In this document: positions 1 through 5,480 of the stretch, in pieces
Layout: every line of letters begins with the position of its first letter
Position numbering within the stretch: position 1 is the first letter of the stretch
Source: Planctomycetota bacterium
Lineage (GTDB): Bacteria; Planctomycetota; Phycisphaerae; UBA1845; PWPN01
Direction: 5' to 3'
DNA length: 5,965 bases
Assembly (NCBI GenBank): GCA_016209665.1
Contig: JACQVT010000846.1
Location: forward strand, 1-5,965
Position numbers and translations under genes: made by a program
Notes under the pieces: model-generated
What the model saw: only the letters and a program-made list of their open reading frames with translations
Databases searched by the model: none
Told to the model about the DNA's origin: nothing

Positions 1-638
1 ACCGCCAGGGCCGGGCTGATGGAGTCGATGACTGGCTGGTTCGGGCAGGTCGTCCCGAGCACCAGGCTGAGGTTGTCGACGTGGATGGCGTTGAAGCCCG
101 AATTGCCGGCGAAATACCGGAACAGCACCGTCAACTGGGTCGTGCCGGCCGGGGGGACGGCCGTCACCGTGAACTGCTGCCAGTTGGTGCTCTGCCCGTT
201 CTTCTGGTTCTTCTGGAGCACCTTGAAGGGCGCGGTGTTGAGATTGCTCCCGAGATAGATCGCGAAGTAGGCATCGATACCGGAGGTGGAATCGGTGCTG
301 CCGAGGAAGTACTCGCCGGTATAGGCATACACTTCGATGCCGTCGGCTGCGTGCGGCAGCGTGACCGTCTGGAAGGCGCGTGAGCCCCCCAAACCGCAGC
401 AACGGGAGAAGCTGGCCCGAATGGAGTCGCCGTTGTGCGGGCACGGCGGGACGAAGATATCGCTGTTGCGATTGAGCCCGCCGGTATCGCTTGTCCAGTC
501 GCTCGGCGCTCCCTTGTTGTACTCGCAGTCGTCCGTCGTAGCCGGCAGATTGAAGCTCGGATTTGTCAGCAGGTTCTGACCGAAGGCCGTCGCCGCCAAA
601 GCCGTCACCGTGATTACCGTCAACAATTGCTTCATCAT
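1..638 (-). CDS. Secreted protein with jelly-roll (carbohydrate-binding-like) domain, C-terminus cut by window edge
   Basis: The frame is open from ATG at 638 to the left edge (212 codons, no stop), so the protein is partial. The start is fixed by GGAGGTGA, 4 nt upstream of a double ATG. Residues 1-20 form a signal peptide (MMKQLL, hydrophobic core, then AATAFG-Q), so the product is exported. The mature protein opens with NLLTNPSFN, the usual first strand of CBM4/9-like galactose-binding folds. It closes with a strand pattern ending in HVDNLSLVLG near residues 186-195, where the D-N-x-S-L motif is typical of the last strand of such folds. A linker, TTCPNQPVIDSISP, then leads into an unseen second domain. 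Cysteines occur at 38, 66, a vicinal pair at 80-81, and 198. Binding to sugars is only an inference from the fold; many such domains have no known ligand. The gene is on the same strand as the PEP-CTERM gene but 447 bp away from it, so it probably has its own promoter. Confidence 0.85.
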   Translation of the reverse strand, partial: MMKQLLTVITVTALAATAFGQNLLTNPSFNLPATTDDCEYNKGAPSDWTSDTGGLNRNSDIFVPPCPHNGDSIRASFSRCCGLGGSRAFQTVTLPHAADGIEVYAYTGEYFLGSTDSTSGIDAYFAIYLGSNLNTAPFKVLQKNQKNGQSTNWQQFTVTAVPPAGTTQLTVLFRYFAGNSGFNAIHVDNLSLVLGTTCPNQPVIDSISPALA

Positions 639-1085
639 GACTCACCTCCAGATTCGAAGTCCATGATGGCCTCTCGGCCGGAAAAAAGAGTGTTTCGCAG
701 ACTCACGCGACTCTGATCCTGCGCCTCACGCGGCGAGCCGGTGGTGTTCCTCCGGGCATCGGAAGTAACCCCCGAATCGCTGTTGCGAGGCCCCCGCGGA
801 CGTCGGCACACGTCCCTGCCTCGATCCGCGGTTTACCCCCACCGCCCGTCCCGTCCGAGGCACGCCCCAGCAGACGGCGTGCCGATGGGTGGAACTGGTG
901 CCACGCTCCGTTTGTCCGCCCACACTGGACGCGCCCGCCGGTCACGTCGACGCGGCACGTGCGGTCAACGTCGGGCCATTCTGGCAATACAGGCCGTTGC
1001 GGCTCGGGTGAACCGCAACGGCCTGATGCGTTTCACGAACCGGTCCATTGTCAGACAACGAACCGATGGTCATTTCCCATCGTCA
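639..1085. other. Gene-poor gap between two minus-strand secreted-protein genes
   Basis: No credible gene is visible in this 447-bp stretch. Open frames on both strands are arginine-, proline- and histidine-rich, lack Shine-Dalgarno sequences, and resemble no family. The part next to the left gene (639-740) must hold that gene's leader, and on the minus strand it contains a T6 run (revcomp of 681-686) followed by a short GGCC-GAGA-GGCC hairpin. I could not find a convincing -10/-35 pair. Two small dyads lie further right: GGCACGCC/GGCGTGCC (859-866 and 876-883), and CGATGG/CCATCG (1064-1069 and 1077-1082) just after the PEP-CTERM stop. The main hairpin is listed separately. Confidence 0.6.
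990..1025 (-). terminator. 13-bp perfect hairpin downstream of the PEP-CTERM gene
   Basis: CAGGCCGTTGCGG (990-1002) and its exact reverse complement CCGCAACGGCCTG (1013-1025) flank a 10-nt loop. It lies about 60 nt past the stop of the PEP-CTERM gene, where a terminator or mRNA-end stabiliser would be expected. Neither side has a proper U-tract (the minus strand reads TATTGCC after the stem), so a classical intrinsic terminator is not proven. It may be a U-less terminator, a 3'-end protector, or a dispersed palindrome. Confidence 0.5.
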
Positions 1086-1715
1086 TCAGGCCCGACGACG
1101 ACGGACAAACAGCAGCGGCAGAGCCAGGAGCAGGATGGACGCCGGCTCCGGGGTCAGGGTGATATTGTCGTACTGCACCCAGCCCATGGGGAAGCCGCCC
1201 AGCTTCGTGCCGACGACGACCCAGCCTTGGCTGACGACCGTGCCGCCATTGCCACTGGGATGCGGCGATAACGCAGCCGGCTGCCAGCCCCACGCCGTCG
1301 GCGGGTTCATGCCCCAGCTATCCTTCTTGTAGGCAATGTCAGCGGCATTGCCGACGTCCGCCCGGTTGCCCTCGCCACCTGGAGCGGGCTGGCTCCAGAG
1401 CATGAGTTCGGCCCAACCCGCGCCGCCGATGTCGCCGCGCCAGTCGGCCGAAACCGTCGCTACCATCCCTACCGGCATGGCAACGCCCTGGTACCAGCCG
1501 AAGCTGCCGTTGCCGCCGGCGCCATAGAGTTCGCCTTCAGGGCCGTTCGCGCCGTCGGTGTCGGCGACGCTCCAGTTCTCCGTGGCGCCCCACGGGGCCC
1601 GCCAGCGATTCCAGCCGGTCTCGTCGGAAGTGCTGAAGTCGCCGTTCACCAGCCAAGCACCGTTGGCGGCTGAAACACCGACCAGCAGAGCCATACCAAA
1701 TACAATTGTTCTCAT
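1086..1715 (-). CDS. PEP-CTERM sorted exported protein with jelly-roll-like domain
   Basis: This is a complete 209-aa protein. The start at 1715 is supported by AGGAGG (1724-1729 on the minus strand) with 8-nt spacing. Residues 1-20 are a signal peptide (MRTIVFGMALLVGVSAANGA). Residues 21-187 form one domain beginning WLVNGDF and ending VQYDNITL, the edge strands of a CBM-like galactose-binding fold. The C-terminus is a textbook PEP-CTERM signal: TPEPAS (188-193), a short hydrophobic helix, and a basic RRRRA tail. In known systems an exosortase recognises this signal, cleaves it and moves the protein to the surface or matrix; no exosortase gene is in the window. The segment around residues 71-106 (SFGWYQGV, then SADW, then WAELML) matches residues 660-696 of the large DUF362 protein on the other strand with almost the same spacing, so the two domains are probably homologous. 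The ligand is unknown. The GC-rich codon use resembles that of its neighbours. Confidence 0.93.
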   Translation of the reverse strand: MRTIVFGMALLVGVSAANGAWLVNGDFSTSDETGWNRWRAPWGATENWSVADTDGANGPEGELYGAGGNGSFGWYQGVAMPVGMVATVSADWRGDIGGAGWAELMLWSQPAPGGEGNRADVGNAADIAYKKDSWGMNPPTAWGWQPAALSPHPSGNGGTVVSQGWVVVGTKLGGFPMGWVQYDNITLTPEPASILLLALPLLFVRRRRA

Positions 1716-1917
1716 ACTTTCATCCTCCTCTTTTCAGGAAAGAAAGAACCTGCTCCGAATACCTTCCCCGTCCACGAATGGACGAACGTCGCAACAGAGA
1801 TAAGGCCTGTTCGCGGCCATGAATCGACGAGCGCTCACGAAGTCGTGGGTCCGTCGAAGACGCGGATGAGTCCCTCCATCTACAAACCGTACGCCAGAGA
1901 TGCCACAGCCTCCATCC
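1716..1917 (-). other. Long, potentially structured 5' leader of the PEP-CTERM gene
   Basis: If the promoter at 1925-1952 is right, the PEP-CTERM mRNA has a leader of about 200 nt. Read on the minus strand it contains: CGTCCA-TTCG-TGGACG (1769-1784), a 6-bp stem closed by a UUCG tetraloop; a TCGACG/CGTCGA pair (1824-1829 and 1852-1857) that encloses a smaller CACG-loop-CGTG hairpin (1836-1847); and a small GGCC/GGCC hairpin near 1804-1818. I recognise no known riboswitch class. The leader ends in the AGGAGG ribosome binding site. It could be a regulatory leader or simply GC-rich intergenic sequence. Confidence 0.35.
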
Positions 1918-1924
1918 GCACCCC

Positions 1925-1952
1925 AGTATACCAAGCGGCGCGGCCGTGTCCA
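1925..1952 (-). promoter_or_regulatory. Candidate sigma-70-type promoter for the PEP-CTERM gene
   Basis: On the minus strand, TGGACA (1947-1952, 5 of 6 matches to TTGACA) is followed after 16 nt by TATACT (1925-1930, 5 of 6 matches to TATAAT). The -10 is preceded by TGG, giving an extended -10 (TGnTATACT). Such a combination stands out in DNA this GC-rich. Transcription would start near 1917. Planctomycete promoter consensus is not well established, so this is a motif match only. Confidence 0.45.
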
Positions 1953-2106
1953 TCGAAAAGTGGTCAAGTTCAAGAATCCCGCCGGCCCTGCCGCGCCCGG
2001 CCGGCAGGACATATCGGACGGCCGGACAGCGCCCCAACTCAAGGCAGGACAATAGGTTGCGTGAACGCCTGTCCCGATGGGGAGCGCCCCGGTCGCCCCT
2101 CGGCCC

Positions 2107-2137
2107 CACAAAAAACCATAAAAAAACGTTTTTTGTG
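2107..2137. repeat. AT-rich double inverted repeat in the divergent intergenic region
   Basis: CACAAAAAAC (2107-2116) and GTTTTTTGTG (2128-2137) form a perfect 10-bp inverted repeat around an 11-nt loop. Within it, AAAAAACGTTTTTT (2121-2134) is itself a perfect 14-bp palindrome, so two mutually exclusive structures share the right arm. The element is almost pure A/T in otherwise very GC-rich DNA, and starts 145 bp before the DUF362 start codon. Candidate roles are a regulator or nucleoid-protein binding site, a DNA-bending A-tract element, or a bidirectional transcription stop that insulates the divergent genes. Confidence 0.65.
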
Positions 2138-2167
2138 AGCCCGCCACCTGTGCGCCGGCGGAAGAAT

Positions 2168-2196
2168 TTGGTAGCCTGAACGCTGAGTCGTATGAG
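2168..2196 (+). promoter_or_regulatory. Weak candidate promoter for the DUF362 gene
   Basis: TTGGTA (2168-2173) and TATGAG (2191-2196) are separated by 17 nt, and each matches 4 of 6 consensus positions. Transcription would begin near 2203, about 50 nt before the ATG. The position is suitable but the match is weak and could be chance. Confidence 0.25.
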
Positions 2197-2251
2197 CTGT
2201 GCTTCCGGGTGATCCGGGCCGCTGGAGCTTATAGGGTCGCGGAGGATTTAG

Positions 2252-5200
2252 ATGTCTGGAAGGATGGAGCGCGAAATGTCAGATGGTTGTCCGGCCCCCA
2301 ACACGCCGCATGGTCCGCGTCATCATCACCCCCATCGTGAACCCAGCGTCCCGCCGGCCCGAGGCGGGGCGGGGATCGGCAGCGGAGTCGTCTGGCTCGG
2401 CCGGTACCTGTACTTCATCGTCCTCCGCAACCGATACGCCATCGCTCTGGCTTCGCTGGTCTGGCTCATCTGGCGGAGCGGTAGTCAGCCTCGCCGGCTC
2501 GCCTATCCGTGCCAGCAGGCGGCGGCGGCGAACCTGGGTTTCCTGGCTGCGGTTCCATTGCTCCCCCGGCTGCACAGACGGCGACGCACCGCGGAACATG
2601 AAATTCAGGAAGAAGGCGGGCAAGGATGCCCGCCCCCCCATGCAGAAGGCGGGCAGGGATGCCCGCCCCCCACACGGCACCACCGGCGGCGCGCGTTCGT
2701 CCTGCTGACGGGGGCGGGCTACCTGGGCACCATGCTCTTCATCACGATCTCCGGCGGGATCGCACTGTTCTCGACGAGCGACCCCGGCCAGCCGCCGCAG
2801 ATCGTCTCCGCCACCAGTGGGACCGGCGTGCCGGCCACGGTGTCGATCGTCAAAGACTACGACGGCTCCTACACCAACGCCCAACTGGATCAGATGGTTC
2901 GCCGCGCGGTCGCCCTTGCCGGCGGCCTGGAGCCGGTGATGGTGGACCGCCGCGGCGGTGGGTCGGCCCCCTGGGACACCCCCGACGGCAACCTCGACGT
3001 CGTCATCATCCCGAACATGACCCTGCTCCAGCCGGGCCTCAACACCGACCCGCGGGTCACCAAGACCGTCGTGGCCATGGCCTGGGAGGCCGGCGCCGAC
3101 TCCGTCGCCCTCGGCGGCGCCGCCACCGGCGACAACTGGACCATCTTTCGCGAGCAGGGCTATGATCTCAACAGCGACCACCTGCTCGACTGGGACACCC
3201 GCGTCCCCCTGATCGACCTCAACGATACCGGCACCACCGGGGCCTGTGCCTCGCTCGTGCAGTACAACAACGTCACCCTCATCAACCTGCCCACCAGCGG
3301 TTCGGGGGCGGCGGTCGCCCGCTCCAGCTACTACATCAACAACGCCCTGCTCAAGGCCGACGCGATGATCGTCGTGCCCGCCCTCAAGAACCATAACCTG
3401 GGGACGGTCACCCTCAGCCTCAAGATGCGGATCGGCACCGCTCCTCAGGACATCTACTTCGCCCCCTGGCTGAGTTGCACCGACGAGCCCTACCTGCGCT
3501 GGGAGATGCACAACAAGGACTCCACCCGGTTCCCGTGGAACGTCGGGACCAAGCCCACCAGCGAGCCGGAGTGCGTGCAGCGCTCCCTCGTGGACCTGAA
3601 CCTGATCCGGCCGCATGACTTCACGGTCATCGACGCCCTGGTCGGCTGTGAATCCGGCCCCATCACCTACGACGAGCCCAGCTCGCGGGTCAAGTCCATC
3701 ATGGCCAGCCGCGACTGCCTGGCCATCGACACCATCGGGGCCCTGGTCATGGGTTACAACCCCGACCGCATCCCCTGCCTGAACATGGCCAACGATACGC
3801 AGGTCCTGGGCGTCAAGGATCGCCGGCTGATCTCCGTCGTCGGCGATCACGTGAAGGATACCCGGGTCAACTTCTCGCTGACCTGGCCGACCGGCTACGC
3901 GACGCCCTATCCCGCGGAATCCAACCCGCCCACGATCGGCGGGATCTCGTTGACGGAGGGTCAGTTCGTCGTCGCCGAGGAGAATTCGGTGGTCACCTGC
4001 ACCGGCGTGACAGACGACATGGGCGTCATCAAGGCGGAACTCGTGCTCAAGCCCGCCGATCCGCCCAACCTGCTCGTCAACGGCGGGTTCGAGGCCGGTG
4101 CCGCCGGCTGGAGCACCTACCATGCGATCTGGGGCGGCAACGACGGCCAGATCGACTTCAACAACACCGAGCCCGGCCGAGTCGGCAACAGCGCGCTGCA
4201 TCTGTACCTGCCGGCCGGCCAGGACGACAGCTTTGCCGTCTATCAGCAGGTGCCCGTCACCCCCGGCAAGGCCTACCGGATCGACGCCGCCTGGAAGGCC
4301 AATTACTACGGCCAGAACACCTGGTACGAGGTCATGCTGATCGACGGCCCCTGGGACCCGTTCCAGGCCGACACCGGCGGATCGGCCGTCCTTCTGAACC
4401 ACATGTTCGCCTACGACACCAACGCCTCGGCCAACTGCCCCGCCGGCAATCCCATCACCGCCAGCTTCGGCTGGACCTGGACCCACGATCAGTACGACCA
4501 GAACGTCGACAACTGCTGGAACGATCGCGACGGCGTGCGGGTCGCCACCGGCACCACGATGACCGTGGTCCTCAAGACCGGCTCCTGCTGCGGGACCAAC
4601 CGGTCCGACGTGTGGTTCGACGAGGTGTCGCTGACCGAGGTGATCGACCAGCCGGAGATCATCGTAGCGACAGTCCTCGACCCGCCGAGCACGTTCGACA
4701 TCGTGTGGGACTCAACCAGCGTCCCGCTCGGCCGCTACCTGGCCCACGTCAGCGTCTACGACGCCATGATGAACGAGGCCAGCATCACCCGCAACATCGA
4801 GATCGTGCAGCCCGACACGCCGCTGATCACCGTGGCTCCGACCTCCCTGCAGCGCAAGGCCGTCTTGGGCGGCGACTGCGCCGACGGCACGTTCACCGTG
4901 ACCAACACCGGCATCGGCACGCTGAATTACGCCATCACCACCAGCGAGCCCTGGCTGAACGTGGTCCCCAATACCGGCTCGTCCGACGGCGAGCCCGATA
5001 CCATCACGGTCTCGTATGACTGCACGGGGCTGGGCCTGGGGACGCATCTGGCCACCATCACCGTGACCGAGAACGGCAGCACGCCGGCGCCGGCCTTCAA
5101 CTCGCCCCAGACGATCCCGGTGACCGTCACCATCAAGACCGTCCGGGCCGATTACGACCAGGATGGCGACGTGGACCAGTCCGACTACGGCCACATGCAG

Positions 5201-5362
5201 GCCTGCCAGACCGGGCAGAACATCCCGATCACCGACCTAAACTGTCTGGACGCGGACCTGCAGGGCGACGGTGATGTGGACCTGGTGGACGTCAACCTGT
5301 TTTTGAACTGCAAGACCGGCCCGGGCATCACGGCCAATCCGGCCTGCGACCCGAGTTTCTAG
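2252..5362 (+). CDS. Membrane-anchored DUF362 surface protein with split Ig-like, CBM-like, BACON-like and dockerin-like modules
   Basis: This is a 1036-aa protein. The start at 2252 is set by GGAGG six nt upstream; two further Met codons lie within nine residues. Order: His/Pro-rich N-tail (1-45); hydrophobic stretches near 46-75 and 90-106, with basic flanks and a PCQQAAAAN motif (86-94); a duplicated EGGQGCPPP linker (121-142); a clear membrane helix (148-173) after RRR, which should place the rest outside. DUF362 (PF04015) spans about 195-540, including VPALKNHNLGTVTLSLK (375-391). An Ig-like domain begins near 560 and appears to resume at 813-853. Between them, 604-795 is a CBM-like jelly-roll (LLVNGGFE to WFDEVSL). 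Residues 856-961 resemble a BACON domain (FTVTNTGIGTLNY). Residues 967-978 and 1002-1013 are two dockerin/EF-hand loops with all acidic ligands. No ferredoxin-type cysteine cluster, seen in some DUF362 proteins, is present. The reaction is unknown; some DUF362 members are linked to redox or maturation roles, but nothing here proves one. Confidence 0.93.
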   Translation: MSGRMEREMSDGCPAPNTPHGPRHHHPHREPSVPPARGGAGIGSGVVWLGRYLYFIVLRNRYAIALASLVWLIWRSGSQPRRLAYPCQQAAAANLGFLAAVPLLPRLHRRRRTAEHEIQEEGGQGCPPPHAEGGQGCPPPTRHHRRRAFVLLTGAGYLGTMLFITISGGIALFSTSDPGQPPQIVSATSGTGVPATVSIVKDYDGSYTNAQLDQMVRRAVALAGGLEPVMVDRRGGGSAPWDTPDGNLDVVIIPNMTLLQPGLNTDPRVTKTVVAMAWEAGADSVALGGAATGDNWTIFREQGYDLNSDHLLDWDTRVPLIDLNDTGTTGACASLVQYNNVTLINLPTSGSGAAVARSSYYINNALLKADAMIVVPALKNHNLGTVTLSLKMRIGTAPQDIYFAPWLSCTDEPYLRWEMHNKDSTRFPWNVGTKPTSEPECVQRSLVDLNLIRPHDFTVIDALVGCESGPITYDEPSSRVKSIMASRDCLAIDTIGALVMGYNPDRIPCLNMANDTQVLGVKDRRLISVVGDHVKDTRVNFSLTWPTGYATPYPAESNPPTIGGISLTEGQFVVAEENSVVTCTGVTDDMGVIKAELVLKPADPPNLLVNGGFEAGAAGWSTYHAIWGGNDGQIDFNNTEPGRVGNSALHLYLPAGQDDSFAVYQQVPVTPGKAYRIDAAWKANYYGQNTWYEVMLIDGPWDPFQADTGGSAVLLNHMFAYDTNASANCPAGNPITASFGWTWTHDQYDQNVDNCWNDRDGVRVATGTTMTVVLKTGSCCGTNRSDVWFDEVSLTEVIDQPEIIVATVLDPPSTFDIVWDSTSVPLGRYLAHVSVYDAMMNEASITRNIEIVQPDTPLITVAPTSLQRKAVLGGDCADGTFTVTNTGIGTLNYAITTSEPWLNVVPNTGSSDGEPDTITVSYDCTGLGLGTHLATITVTENGSTPAPAFNSPQTIPVTVTIKTVRADYDQDGDVDQSDYGHMQACQTGQNIPITDLNCLDADLQGDGDVDLVDVNLFLNCKTGPGITANPACDPSF
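2611..2671 (+). repeat. Tandem REP-like palindromes inside the DUF362 coding sequence
   Basis: Two 28-bp units (2611-2638 and 2644-2671) differ at one base and repeat with a 33-bp period. Each carries the dyad GGCGGGC-n6-GCCCGCC (2615-2621/2628-2634 and 2648-2654/2661-2667), with loops AAGGAT and AGGGAT. Because the period is 11 codons, the frame is kept and the protein gains EGGQGCPPP twice (residues 121-129 and 132-140) in the linker between hydrophobic segments. GGGCAnGGATGCCCGCC dyads look like dispersed REP-type elements of planctomycete-like genomes; only this pair is seen here, so dispersal is an inference. Confidence 0.8.
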
Positions 5363-5368
5363 ACGACT

Positions 5369-5418
5369 GTCCGCGGTTCTGGGACAATAAGGAGCCGCGG
5401 GCTTCAGCCCGCGCGGAC
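5369..5418 (+). terminator. Nested hairpins after the DUF362 gene
   Basis: Seven nt after the stop codon, GTCCGCG (5369-5375) pairs with CGCGGAC (5412-5418) around an inner hairpin CGCGGGC-TTCA-GCCCGCG (5396-5413). The outer and inner arms overlap at 5412-5413, so the two stems compete at their bases. No U-tract follows. A second small dyad, GACCT/AGGTC (5416-5420 and 5429-5433), comes right after. The position suits transcription termination or 3'-end protection. The inner CGGGCTTCAGCCCG core also looks like a dispersed REP-type palindrome. Confidence 0.5.
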
Positions 5419-5480
5419 CTACCTCATCAGGTCGGTCGCAGGATCGCGGACGGTCCTATGGCGTCACCGAGAATCCCTCC

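Larger units (their letters stand above)
1953..2251. other. Remainder of the divergent intergenic region
   Basis: This stretch separates the divergent PEP-CTERM and DUF362 genes and shows no credible gene. It contains overlapping dyads at 1981-2007: GCCGGCC/GGCCGGC (1981-1987 and 1999-2005) competes with CTGCCG/CGGCAG (1988-1993 and 2002-2007). These lie just upstream of the candidate PEP-CTERM promoter and could be an operator or chance GC-rich symmetry. The AT-rich palindrome and the plus-strand promoter candidate are listed separately. Confidence 0.4.

Noticed and set aside
741..1271. A 176-codon plus-strand frame overlapping the gap and the PEP-CTERM gene
   Set aside because: It is Arg-rich and low-complexity, has no ribosome binding site, and runs into the antisense of a well-supported gene.
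1734..2147. Minus-strand frames of 137 and 129 codons in the divergent intergenic region
   Set aside because: They have no recognisable family or good ribosome binding site, their composition resembles translated noncoding DNA, and they run through the AT palindrome and promoter candidate.
2338..2362. Insertion-sequence or transposon boundary near the DUF362 N-terminus
   Set aside because: No terminal inverted repeats, target duplications or transposase fragments were found.
2611..2671. CRISPR-like tandem repeat
   Set aside because: There are only two units, with 5 bp between them and no spacers. They are palindromic and translated in frame.
2283..2708. A 141-codon frame overlapping the N-terminus of the DUF362 protein, raising the idea of a frameshift
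   Set aside because: The main frame has a Shine-Dalgarno, hydrophobic membrane segments and continuity into DUF362. The alternative peptide is Arg/Ser-rich, and its repeat is only the other-frame reading of the REP-like dyads.
2279..4486. A 735-codon open frame on the minus strand opposite the DUF362 gene
   Set aside because: The predicted peptide is a Gly/Val/Asp/Arg-rich string with no domain, and the plus-strand frame has recognisable domains throughout. Long antisense frames arise easily in GC-rich genes.
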